A DNA stretch of 28,111 nucleotides from Bacillota bacterium (GCA_029239575.1 JARBUP010000012.1:1-28111); one strand, 5' to 3'. Shown: positions 1 to 7,349, counted from the first letter of the stretch. Numbers and translations are program-made. Notes: generated by a model from the letters alone, not told the origin.

Positions 1-1232
1 CCTACAGTTTTTCCGTAAACTGGTATTAATCTTACTGCTGTTGGTTTTTGATTGATAACTCCAATTGCACATTCATCAGCTATTATAGCAGAAATTGTGC
101 TTGCAGGAGTGTCTCCAGGAATAGCAATCATATCTAAACCTACTGAACATACACAAGTCATAGCTTCTAATTTATCTAAACTTAATGAACCTAATTGAAC
201 TGCAGCAATCATACCTTCGTCTTCGCTGACAGGAATGAATGCACCGCTTAAGCCGCCAACATTTGAAGATGCCATTATTCCACCTTTTTTAACTGCATCG
301 TTTAAAAGAGCAAGGGCAGCAGTTGTACCATGAGCTCCACAGCTTTCAAGTCCTATTTCTTCTAATATTCGAGCAACACTATCTCCTATTTCTGGAGTAG
401 GAGCTAATGATAAATCCATTATTCCAAATGGAACATTTAATCTATTGCATATTTCTTTAGCGACAACTTCACCAGCACGTGTGATTTTAAAAGCTGTTTG
501 TTTAATTGTTTCGCACACAGAAGTGAAATCTTCACCTCTAACTTTTTCCAAAGCGTGCTTTACAACACCTGGACCACTTACACCAACGCTTAAAACTTTT
601 TCTGCTTCACCAACACCGTGAAAAGCTCCGGCCATGAAAGGATTATCTTCAACAGCATTTGCGAAAATAACTAACTTTGCACATCCAAGACTGTCTTTAT
701 CTTTTGTTAAATAAGCAGTATCTTTTATAATTTGTCCTATAAGTTTTATTGCATCCATATTTATTCCGGCTTTTGTTGAAGCCACATTTACAGATGAACA
801 TACTTTATTAGTAAATGCTAAAGCTTCAGGAATTGAACGTATTAATATTTCATCACCTTTTGTAAACCCCTTTTGAACTAAAGCAGAAAATCCTCCTATA
901 AAATTAACCCCTGCAACATCAGCAGCTTTATCTAAAATTTCTGCAAATTTGACATAATCAGTGTCTGTAGATGAACCTGCGATTATAGAAATAGGTGTAA
1001 CCGAAATTCTTTTATTTATTATAGGAATTCCGAATTCTTTTTCAGTTTTTTCAGCAGTTCTAACGAAATTTTCTGTTAGTCTTGTTATTTTTTCATATAT
1101 TTTTTTTCTTGCTATTGCTCCGTCTGAATCGGCGCAATCTAATAATGAAATTCCCATTGTTACTGTTCGTATGTCGAATTTGAGTTCATCGACCATTTTT
1201 ATAGTTTCTAATATATTTTTAGTTTTTATCAT
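1..1232 (-). CDS. UPF0210/DUF711 (PFL-like) family protein, 3' end cut by window edge
   Basis: About 410 codons can be read on the minus strand from an ATG at 1232-1230 to the window edge without a stop. The protein begins MIKTKNILETIKMVDE and contains RTVTMGISLLDCADSD, GFSALVQKGFTKGDE, SLAPTPEIGDSVARILEE, CGAHGTTAALALLND and VCSVGLDMIAIPGDTPAST. I recognise these as the UPF0210 (DUF711, COG2848) family, which has a pyruvate-formate-lyase-like fold and no settled function. Family members are about 450 residues, so roughly 40 C-terminal residues are missing. An AAGGGG ribosome site lies just upstream. It starts 14 bases after the stop of the ACT-domain gene, so the two are co-transcribed, the usual arrangement for this pair. 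A glycine riboswitch precedes both. I am sure of the family, not of the biochemical role. Confidence 0.9.
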   Translation of the reverse strand, partial: MIKTKNILETIKMVDELKFDIRTVTMGISLLDCADSDGAIARKKIYEKITRLTENFVRTAEKTEKEFGIPIINKRISVTPISIIAGSSTDTDYVKFAEILDKAADVAGVNFIGGFSALVQKGFTKGDEILIRSIPEALAFTNKVCSSVNVASTKAGINMDAIKLIGQIIKDTAYLTKDKDSLGCAKLVIFANAVEDNPFMAGAFHGVGEAEKVLSVGVSGPGVVKHALEKVRGEDFTSVCETIKQTAFKITRAGEVVAKEICNRLNVPFGIMDLSLAPTPEIGDSVARILEEIGLESCGAHGTTAALALLNDAVKKGGIMASSNVGGLSGAFIPVSEDEGMIAAVQLGSLSLDKLEAMTCVCSVGLDMIAIPGDTPASTISAIIADECAIGVINQKPTAVRLIPVYGKTV

Positions 1233-1246
1233 GATTAGCCCCTTAA

Positions 1247-1516
1247 TTAAATTTCATACATTTTTACAAAAATGTCTTCGCGTTGAATTCTTATATCCAT
1301 TTGTAATTCTCTGCCTATGTTTGTAAGCTCTTCTTGTAGTACTATAAATTCTGTTTCTAATTTTTCTAAGTCAACAAGCATAGTCATAGTGAAATACTCT
1401 TTCATAACTGTTTGTGTTATGTCTAAAATATTTACGTTCTGCTTAGCTAATGAAGTTGAAACAGATGCTATTATACCAACTTTGTCTTTTCCTAAGATAG
1501 TTATTATTGCTTTCAT
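1247..1516 (-). CDS. ACT domain-containing protein, UPF0237 family
   Basis: An 89-residue protein that is essentially one ACT domain (MKAIITILGKDKVGIIASVS, then the NVNILDITQT strand and the FTMTMLVD strand). ACT domains usually bind small amino acids and act as allosteric sensors; this stand-alone type is UPF0237. The start has a clear AGGAGG site (1525-1530) at good spacing. It is the first gene of a two-gene minus-strand operon with the UPF0210 protein and lies downstream of a glycine riboswitch and its terminator. Inference: a glycine-related sensor or subunit for the UPF0210 partner. The ligand cannot be read from sequence. Confidence 0.9.
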   Translation of the reverse strand: MKAIITILGKDKVGIIASVSTSLAKQNVNILDITQTVMKEYFTMTMLVDLEKLETEFIVLQEELTNIGRELQMDIRIQREDIFVKMYEI

Positions 1517-1610
1517 TATTTAAATCCTCCAATTAATTTATATTATAGTTTTGTTTTTATAAATTATTTATGTACCTCTTTAATGCTTGTCCGGAATTTG
1601 CGTATATATA

Positions 1611-1636
1611 AAAAGAGACTTTTGACAAGTCTCTTT
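1611..1636 (-). terminator. Intrinsic terminator in the riboswitch expression platform
   Basis: Read on the minus strand, a perfect 10-bp stem AAAGAGACTT / AAGTCTCTTT (1636-1627 with 1621-1612) closes a 5-base loop and runs into a short U tract. It lies between the glycine aptamer (1686-1764) and the ACT gene start (1516), so it is best read as the riboswitch-controlled attenuator. Its 5' arm region is complementary to part of the aptamer. Confidence 0.8.
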
Positions 1637-1685
1637 ATACTACAAAAACATAAATACATAATACAATATGATATGTAAATTATAT

Positions 1686-1764
1686 CTCTGTTCTTTTACC
1701 TGAGAGCTTCACTATTATAAAAAATAGTTTTCCCCTTCGGTGCTCATAAAGAGTCTCTCCAGAG
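1686..1764 (-). promoter_or_regulatory. Glycine riboswitch, single aptamer
   Basis: On the minus strand the RNA holds the glycine-aptamer core in order: P1 CTCTG (1764 side), GGAGAG, a CTC/GAG P2 hairpin, CACCGAAGGGG, a P3 hairpin tip CTATT/AATAG, then CTCAGGTAAAAGAAC and the closing P1 strand CAGAG. Only one full aptamer is present. On its 5' side a small hairpin (TCGG/CCGA, 1777-1794) may be the remnant partner seen in singlet glycine riboswitches. A promoter lies upstream and a terminator downstream, before the UPF0237 and UPF0210 genes. Confidence 0.92.
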
Positions 1765-1824
1765 TTGTGTCCGCAATCGGTCGAATTCTTCCGAAAGTTT
1801 CATACACATATTAAAATTTAGCTA

Positions 1825-1853
1825 AGTATATATCAATTTATTTCAAAAATCAA
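1825..1853 (-). promoter_or_regulatory. Sigma-A promoter of the riboswitch operon
   Basis: The minus strand reads TTGATT (1853-1848), exactly 17 bases, then TATACT (1830-1825). Transcription would start near 1818, about 55 bases before the aptamer. No other -35/-10 pair on this strand fits as well. Confidence 0.75.
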
Positions 1854-1905
1854 GATATAAATTTATAATTATTTATAAAATTGTTTAGCATTTTTTAAGT
1901 TTTTT

Positions 1906-1914
1906 TGATATAAT
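1906..1914 (+). promoter_or_regulatory. Extended -10 promoter of the HAD phosphatase gene
   Basis: TGATATAAT gives a perfect -10 (1909-1914) with the TGn extension. The -35 region is weak. Transcription would start near 1921, so the in-frame ATG at 1921 would sit at the very 5' end of the RNA. This argues for the ATG at 1933 as the real start. The promoter is divergent from the riboswitch promoter. Confidence 0.65.
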
Positions 1915-1932
1915 CATTAAATGGAGGCAAAT

Positions 1933-2823
1933 ATGAACAAAATATATATTTCTGATCTTGATGGTACATTATTAAACGAAAAAGCTAATTTAAGTTTTTA
2001 TTCAAAAAAAGAGCTTAATAGATTAATAGAAGAGCATAATATAAATTTTACTGTTGCTACAGCAAGGAATGTTTATTCTATTAAGGAAATGTTCAAAGAT
2101 GTTAATTTGAAATTGCCTGTAATAGAATTTAATGGTTCGTTTATAACGGATATAAAAACAGGTGAAAAATTAATTGTAAATAATATTGATAAAAATGTTT
2201 CTGAACAATTATTAAAACTTTGTACATCTTATGGACAATTTCCAATGATTTCTTCTTTTAATGGTTCTGATACTAATTTATACTATAAAAGTAATGTAAG
2301 TGAAGGAATGGATTTATATCTTAAAGATAGGCGAGAAGTAAACCCAAATTCATTAACAGATGCAAATTTAAATAATAATTATATAAATGAAAAAAGCGTT
2401 TGTTTTACTTTAATTAACAAAAAAGAATATCTTGATGATTTAATAAATGAAATAAAAAACACTTGTGGAAATTTTTTAAGTATTTACTATAGCAAAGATA
2501 TTTATTATACTGATTGGTATTGGGCAAGCATTTATTCTGTGGATGCTAAAAAAGGTGTTGCAATTAAAAAGTTAATGGACTATTTAAATATAAATGATCA
2601 CTATTTAACTGTTTTTGGAGATCATCACAATGATGTGGACATGTTTAACGTTGCAGATAAATCAATTGCTGTAGGAAATGCACAGCAAGAACTTTTAGGA
2701 CATGCTGATATGATTATTGGTACTAATAAAGAAGATAGCGTAATAAAATATATCAAAAAAGATATTGAAAAATTTAATTATAACGAGATAGGTGAATCAG
2801 ACCAACTCGTGGAAAATATGTAA
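1933..2823 (+). CDS. Cof-type HAD-superfamily hydrolase (phosphatase)
   Basis: A HAD-family type IIB phosphatase of about 296 residues. Motif I is DLDGT (nucleophile Asp8, acid/base Asp10), motif II is TVATAR, a Lys sits in VDAKKGVAIKKL, and motif III is GDHHNDVDMF, which binds Mg2+. The middle part is the C2-type cap that selects substrate. Cof proteins usually act on sugar phosphates or nucleotides; the substrate here is unknown. I chose ATG 1933 rather than the in-frame ATG at 1921 because GGAGG (1923-1927) sits 5 bases before it. A weak hairpin follows and rpoN begins 60 bases later, so read-through into rpoN is likely. Confidence 0.88.
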   Translation: MNKIYISDLDGTLLNEKANLSFYSKKELNRLIEEHNINFTVATARNVYSIKEMFKDVNLKLPVIEFNGSFITDIKTGEKLIVNNIDKNVSEQLLKLCTSYGQFPMISSFNGSDTNLYYKSNVSEGMDLYLKDRREVNPNSLTDANLNNNYINEKSVCFTLINKKEYLDDLINEIKNTCGNFLSIYYSKDIYYTDWYWASIYSVDAKKGVAIKKLMDYLNINDHYLTVFGDHHNDVDMFNVADKSIAVGNAQQELLGHADMIIGTNKEDSVIKYIKKDIEKFNYNEIGESDQLVENM

Positions 2824-2846
2824 AGTAATTGTTGAGGCAGTTACTT
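2823..2846 (+). other. Hairpin between HAD gene and rpoN
   Basis: AAGTAATTG (2823-2831) pairs with CAGTTACTT (2838-2846), 9 bp with one G-U pair and a 6-base loop. There is no proper T run after it, so it is at most a weak terminator or an RNA-stability element. Confidence 0.4.
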
Positions 2847-2883
2847 AATGTTTTAATATTGTATTAGTGAGGAGTGGTATTTT

Positions 2884-4299
2884 ATGAAAATGGGCTTTGA
2901 ATTAAATCTTTCGCAAACTCAAAAGCTTATTATGACGCCTGAACTTAGACAGGCTATTCAAATATTACAGTTTAATAATGTTGAACTCTTAGATTATATA
3001 AATAAACAGCTTGAAGTTAATCCTTTTCTTGAAAGCAATGAAAAAAATGAATCATCTATTTCTTCAGAACAACCTGAAGAACGTGTGATTGAAAAGGATA
3101 ATTCAAAAGATGAAATAGACTGGAAAGAAGTAATTGAAAAATATGATGACATAAGTTATAAATCATATGAAAGCAATAATAGTTCTGACGATAAGCAAAC
3201 ATTTGAAAGCTATACTTCTAAGAAAATGGGTCTTAAAGACCATCTCCTTGTGCAACTTGGATTATCTGTAAAAAGTAAAAAAGATAAACGTATCGGAGAA
3301 TTTATAATTGAGTCTTTAGATAGAAAAGGATATCTTGGATGTACAATTCAAGATGTTAGCTTATTAATGAATGAAGATATCCTTGAAGTTGAAAGAGTTT
3401 TAAGAGTAATTCAAACATTCGATCCAGTTGGAGTAGGTGCAAGAAATTTAAGCGAATGTTTAATGATTCAATTAAAAGATAAAGGTATCCAAGATAAAAA
3501 TGCATTTATCATAGTCGAAAAATATCTTGAAGATGTTGCAACAAATAAAATGCAAAAAATAGCTAAAGAGCTCCATATAACAATAAATAGAGTTCAAAGT
3601 ATTTGTGATATTATAAAAATGTTAGAACCAAAGCCGTCGAGAGGTTTTATAGTAGATTCAGAAAATATAAGATATATTGTACCGGATGTTACTATTGAAA
3701 AAATAAATGGTGAATATATAATATTAGTTAATGACAGCAACTTCCCTATGTTATCTATAAGCAATTATTATAAAAATATGATGAGTAATTTAGATGATAA
3801 AGAAGCTAATAAGTTTATTACTGATAAATTAAATTCATCCATGTGGCTTATTAAAAGTATTGAGCAAAGAAGATCGACGCTATATAAAGTTGTTGAATCA
3901 ATTTTAAAGTTCCAAAAGAAGTTTTTTGATGAAGGAAATACAGCTTTAAAACCTTTAGTTTTAAAAGCTGTTGCTGATGATATTGGAGTTCACGAATCAA
4001 CAGTATCAAGAGCGACAAATGGCAAATATGTTCAAACACCAAGAGGAATTTTTGAGTTAAAACATTTCTTCTCAAACAGTTTAAGTCATGAAGGCGATGT
4101 TGGAGAAAATGTTTCATCAACAAGTGTAAAAACTCAAATACAGGAACTTATTAACAACGAAAATACGAAAAAACCACTTAGCGATCAAAAAATAGCTGAT
4201 GTACTTAGTGAACAGGGTATTAATATTTCCAGAAGAACTGTAGCAAAATACAGGGACGAAATGAGAATACCATCTTCATCTATGAGAAGAAGATATTAA
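2884..4299 (+). CDS. rpoN: RNA polymerase sigma-54 factor
   Basis: A full-length sigma-54 (471 residues). Region I at the N terminus is Gln/Leu-rich (LNLSQTQKLIMTPELRQAIQ), where activator ATPases act. An acidic linker follows (about residues 55-110), then the core-binding domain, a helix-turn-helix region (HESTVSRATNGKYVQTPRG), and the diagnostic RpoN box SRRTVAKYR near residue 450 that reads the -24 element. GAGGAGTGG is the ribosome site; an ATG two codons on is an alternative start. No sigma-54 activator gene is in the window, but a -24/-12-like sequence lies 115 bases past the stop. Confidence 0.97.
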   Translation: MKMGFELNLSQTQKLIMTPELRQAIQILQFNNVELLDYINKQLEVNPFLESNEKNESSISSEQPEERVIEKDNSKDEIDWKEVIEKYDDISYKSYESNNSSDDKQTFESYTSKKMGLKDHLLVQLGLSVKSKKDKRIGEFIIESLDRKGYLGCTIQDVSLLMNEDILEVERVLRVIQTFDPVGVGARNLSECLMIQLKDKGIQDKNAFIIVEKYLEDVATNKMQKIAKELHITINRVQSICDIIKMLEPKPSRGFIVDSENIRYIVPDVTIEKINGEYIILVNDSNFPMLSISNYYKNMMSNLDDKEANKFITDKLNSSMWLIKSIEQRRSTLYKVVESILKFQKKFFDEGNTALKPLVLKAVADDIGVHESTVSRATNGKYVQTPRGIFELKHFFSNSLSHEGDVGENVSSTSVKTQIQELINNENTKKPLSDQKIADVLSEQGINISRRTVAKYRDEMRIPSSSMRRRY

Positions 4300-4337
4300 A
4301 GCTGCAATAAATTAATACATGTGCCGAATAATCATAC

Positions 4338-4372
4338 AATAATTGACGGAAATTATTACAGTATTATATAAT
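4338..4372 (+). promoter_or_regulatory. Sigma-A promoter with inverted repeat over the -35
   Basis: TTGACG (4343-4348), 18 bases, then a perfect TATAAT (4367-4372). An inverted repeat AATAATT/AATTATT (4338-4344 and 4351-4357, 6-base spacer) brackets the -35 and could be a repressor site. Transcription would start near 4379, only about 13 bases before a strong terminator, so most transcripts should be very short unless that terminator is bypassed. Confidence 0.65.
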
Positions 4373-4391
4373 AAATATTTTAAAAGATGGG

Positions 4392-4425
4392 AAAAGATGC
4401 CAAAGGTTAATTTGGCATCTTTTTT
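4392..4425 (+). terminator. Strong intrinsic terminator after rpoN / in the opp leader
   Basis: AAAAGATGCCAAA (4392-4404) pairs perfectly over 13 bp with TTTGGCATCTTTT (4411-4423); the loop is 6 bases and a run of six T follows. It ends rpoN transcription and also sits directly after the sigma-A promoter at 4343-4372. A second AAAAGATG copy lies at 4382-4389 and could compete for the 3' arm. Confidence 0.9.
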
Positions 4426-4428
4426 GCA
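4412..4428 (+). promoter_or_regulatory. Candidate sigma-54 (-24/-12) promoter for opp operon
   Basis: TGGCATCTTTTTTGCA has the sigma-54 layout: GG (4414-4415), exactly 10 bases, GC (4426-4427), with TGGCA and TTGCA both present. It differs from TGGCAC-N5-TTGCA at one consensus base. It overlaps the 3' arm and T run of the terminator, which biases composition, so chance is possible. Transcription would start near 4439, downstream of the terminator and 73 bases before the binding-protein gene. Confidence 0.45.
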
Positions 4429-4446
4429 TTATATTATGGAGATATA

Positions 4447-4489
4447 TTATTTTATAAAAAGATATTGGGAATGTCTTTTTATAAAATAA
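4447..4489 (+). repeat. Long inverted repeat in the opp leader
   Basis: The arms 4447-4466 and 4470-4489 are complementary over 20 positions with one G-U, around a GGG loop. The outer 16 bases, TTATTTTATAAAAAGA, are perfectly repeated. No T run follows on either strand, so it is not a classic terminator. It ends 11 bases before the GGGAGG ribosome site of the binding-protein gene, so it could be an operator, an mRNA 5' stabiliser or a processing site. Confidence 0.75.
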
Positions 4490-4511
4490 CAAACAAAATG
4501 GGAGGAAAAAA

Positions 4512-6179
4512 ATGATTAAATTTAAAAAATTAATATCTCTGTTTTTAGTTGTAGTTATGTGCTTTTCATTAGCTGCTTGTTCCACACCTGGGGAAAACGC
4601 TAACGCTAATACAGAACAAAAAAATGATCAGCAAACAGAACAAACTACAAATGATGGAAAGAAAGTTTTGAGATATTCATTGACTGCAGATGCTCCAACA
4701 TTAGATCCACAGTTAATGAATTCAATTCCAAGTTCAACTGTTGGTTTTCACATTTATGAAGGTTTAATGAGAAACCATGTTGGAGAAATTCAGCCAGGAA
4801 TGGCAGAAAGTTATGATTTATCAACAGATGGTAAAACATATACATTCCATTTAAGAGATGCAAAATGGTCTGATGGAGTTGCAATTAAAGCAGCTGATTA
4901 CGAGTATGCTATGAAAAGATTAGTTGACCCTGCAACTGCAAGTGATTATTCATTTTTAGTTACAACGTTAATAAAAAATGCTGGCGAAATAAATGCAGGA
5001 AATATGCCTGTTGATGAACTTGGTGTTAAAGCTTTAGACGATAAAACATTAACTATTGAGCTAAATAATCCAACAGGTTATTTTTTAAGTATGCTTTCTA
5101 TGTCTCAGCTTTGTCCAGTTAGACAAGATGTAGTAGAAAAATATGGTAAAGATTATGCTGCAGATGCAGAAAAAAATGTATATAGCGGACCATTCATAGT
5201 TAAAGAATGGAAACATGAAGACAGAATAATACTTGAGAAAAATCCGAATTATTGGAATAAGGATGCAATAAATCTTGAAGAAGTTCATATATTAACTGTT
5301 GCAGACCCTATGACTGCAGTTGCTATGTATGAAGAAGGCGAGCTTGATTTTGTAAATGTTCCTTCAGAAGTTTTAAAGAATTATGAAGACAAAGTAATTT
5401 ATTATAACGATGGAGCTAATGATTTTATTAAATTAAATTTAGATGGTTCAAGCGAATTAAAGAGTAAGGATTTAAGACTTGCATTAAATTTCGCTCTTAA
5501 TCGTGAAGATTATGTTTTATTAAGTAGTCAAAACATGTATCAACCAAATACAAGATATGTTCTTCCACAAGTAAACGGTGTTGAAAAAGCTTATAGTGAA
5601 GAATATCCATTTGAGGCATTCCCTGTAAAAGGCGATACAACAAAAGCTAAAGAACACCTTACATTAGCTATGAAAGAATTAGGGGTTAGTGATCCATCTA
5701 AAATAGAATTGGAATTATTAACAACTGATCAAGAAAGAACAAGAATAGAAGCTGAAGTATTACAAAATCAATTACAAACAGCTTTAGGTATAACAGTTAA
5801 TATTAGACAGGTTCCATACAAGCAACGACTTGAAATGGAATCAAATCATGAATTTGAAATGGTTGTAACTGGATGGGTTCCAGATTATCCAGATCCTATG
5901 TCTTATTTGGAATTATGGCCTACAGGTTCTCCATACAATCACGGCTCATATTCAAGTGCAGTTTATGATGGTTACATAAAAGATGCATTATCTAACACAG
6001 ATGCTAAGTTAAGAATGGATGCATTATTTAATGCAGAAAAAACTTTACTACAAGACGGTGCAATAGTTCCTCTTCAATTAAGAAGAAATGCAATGCTTAT
6101 AAATGAAAAAGTTAAAGGTTTTGAAACATATTTTGTTGGAATAAACTTTGACTACATTTATGCAGATATAGTAGAATAA
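4512..6179 (+). CDS. oppA: Oligopeptide ABC transporter substrate-binding lipoprotein
   Basis: A family 5 solute-binding protein of 555 residues, the usual OppA size. The N terminus is a lipoprotein signal (KFKK, hydrophobic stretch, then the lipobox LAAC with Cys23 as the lipidated residue). An Asn/Gln/Thr-rich tether follows, then the typical VLRYSLTADAPTLDPQLMNS start and FHLRDAKWSDGVAIKAADYEYAMKR block. It would be anchored to the outer face of the membrane and pass peptides to the permeases encoded downstream. GGGAGG precedes the ATG. A terminator-like hairpin right after the stop probably makes this gene the most strongly expressed of the operon. Dipeptide or another peptide class is possible as ligand. 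Confidence 0.93.
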   Translation: MIKFKKLISLFLVVVMCFSLAACSTPGENANANTEQKNDQQTEQTTNDGKKVLRYSLTADAPTLDPQLMNSIPSSTVGFHIYEGLMRNHVGEIQPGMAESYDLSTDGKTYTFHLRDAKWSDGVAIKAADYEYAMKRLVDPATASDYSFLVTTLIKNAGEINAGNMPVDELGVKALDDKTLTIELNNPTGYFLSMLSMSQLCPVRQDVVEKYGKDYAADAEKNVYSGPFIVKEWKHEDRIILEKNPNYWNKDAINLEEVHILTVADPMTAVAMYEEGELDFVNVPSEVLKNYEDKVIYYNDGANDFIKLNLDGSSELKSKDLRLALNFALNREDYVLLSSQNMYQPNTRYVLPQVNGVEKAYSEEYPFEAFPVKGDTTKAKEHLTLAMKELGVSDPSKIELELLTTDQERTRIEAEVLQNQLQTALGITVNIRQVPYKQRLEMESNHEFEMVVTGWVPDYPDPMSYLELWPTGSPYNHGSYSSAVYDGYIKDALSNTDAKLRMDALFNAEKTLLQDGAIVPLQLRRNAMLINEKVKGFETYFVGINFDYIYADIVE

Positions 6180-6189
6180 TAAATTGTAT

Positions 6190-6219
6190 AAAAAGATGAT
6201 TCAAGAGAGTCATCTTTTT
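6190..6219 (+). terminator. Intra-operon terminator after oppA
   Basis: AAAAAGATGATTC (6190-6202) pairs with GAGTCATCTTTTT (6207-6219), 13 bp with one G-U and an AAGA loop, ending in five T. It lies between oppA and the peptidase gene and probably lets only part of the transcripts continue, a common way to make more binding protein than permease. Confidence 0.8.
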
Positions 6220-6267
6220 AACACTTTGAAAAATTATATTAGTTTTAAATTTAGAAAGGACAATCAA

Positions 6268-7329
6268 ATGGAAAATAAAATTATTAATTATTTAAAATTT
6301 AAAAATGTGGATGGTTTTTTTATATCTAAACCACAAAATGTAAGATATATAAGCAATTACACAAGTGATGATGCTTATTTATTTATTACTGAAAAAGGAA
6401 ATTACTTTTTAACTGATCCAAGGTATACAGAACAAGCTCAAATAGAATGTCCTAATTATACAATTATTAATTGGAGAGAAAAAGGAAAAACAATTGCTGA
6501 ATCAGTTAAATTTATTATAGAAAATTTAAATATTAAAAGTTTTTTATTTGAAGGTGATTATGTTAATTATAACATGGCAGAAGAATTTAAAAGTTTTGGA
6601 CTAGAATCAATAGGAGTAACAGGAGTAGTTGAAAGTTTTAGAAGTATTAAAACTGAAGATGAAATAAATAAACTAAGAGTTGCATGTCAAATTGCAGATA
6701 GAGCTTTTGAACGAATTATTAAAGATATTCGAGTTGGAATAACTGAAAAAGAATTAGCATCAAAGCTTTCTCATTATATGGTTATGGAAGGAGCAGATAC
6801 TAAACCTTATGGTAATATATTAATATCAGGAACAAGGACTTCTTTATTACATGGTATACCTTCAAATAAAACTATAGAATACGGAGATTTTGTTTTAATG
6901 GATTATGGCTGTGGTTATAAGGGGTATCTTTCAGATATGACGAGAACAGTTGTGGTTGGTAAAGCTACTAAAGAGCAGAGAGAAGTGTATTCAATTGAAA
7001 TGCAAATGGTTGAAGATTCTAAAGCAGCAATGATAGCGGGGGCAAAAGCTACTGATGTTTATGAAGCAAGTATTAAAGCAATTAAAAATACAAAATATTT
7101 TCCATATCATTACAATGGAATAGGACATGGTATAGGATTATTTGTACATGAAATACCATTTATGGGACCAAGATCAACTGAAATTTTGCAAGAAAATAAT
7201 GTCATCACAATAGAACCAGGAATATATATTCCAAATTGGGGTGGTGTAAGAATAGAGGATCAAATATTGATTACAAAAGATGGCAATGAATGTTTGACAA
7301 GTTCAATTAGAGAGCTAATAGAACTTTAA
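6268..7329 (+). CDS. pepP: M24-family Xaa-Pro aminopeptidase
   Basis: A metallopeptidase of the creatinase/Xaa-Pro aminopeptidase type, 353 residues. The N-terminal domain has the usual FFISKPQNVRYISNYTSDDA and FLTDPRYTEQA blocks. The C-terminal pita-bread domain carries all five metal ligands: Asp212 and Asp223 (LMDYGCGYKGYLSDMT), His287 (GIGHGIGLFVHE), Glu316 (TIEPG) and Glu330 (VRIEDQ). I chose ATG 6268, preceded by GAAAGGA, because the in-frame ATG at 6184 would put translation through the terminator hairpin. It removes N-terminal residues before proline from peptides in the cytoplasm. Its place inside the opp operon ties peptide import to breakdown. PepQ-type dipeptidase is the alternative. 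Confidence 0.9.
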   Translation: MENKIINYLKFKNVDGFFISKPQNVRYISNYTSDDAYLFITEKGNYFLTDPRYTEQAQIECPNYTIINWREKGKTIAESVKFIIENLNIKSFLFEGDYVNYNMAEEFKSFGLESIGVTGVVESFRSIKTEDEINKLRVACQIADRAFERIIKDIRVGITEKELASKLSHYMVMEGADTKPYGNILISGTRTSLLHGIPSNKTIEYGDFVLMDYGCGYKGYLSDMTRTVVVGKATKEQREVYSIEMQMVEDSKAAMIAGAKATDVYEASIKAIKNTKYFPYHYNGIGHGIGLFVHEIPFMGPRSTEILQENNVITIEPGIYIPNWGGVRIEDQILITKDGNECLTSSIRELIEL

Positions 7330-7349
7330 TAAATATACGGAGGTGTTTT

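Noticed and set aside
961..1326. A 121-codon open frame on the plus strand
   Set aside because: It lies opposite the UPF0210 gene, whose minus-strand frame is uninterrupted and matches a known family; there is no ribosome site.
3851..4123. A 90-codon minus-strand frame inside rpoN
   Set aside because: It is a shadow of the rpoN helix-turn-helix region with no start signal.
6184..6267. An N-terminal extension of 28 residues on the M24 peptidase from ATG 6184
   Set aside because: The extension is encoded by a terminator hairpin and has no ribosome site; ATG 6268 has one and gives the family length.
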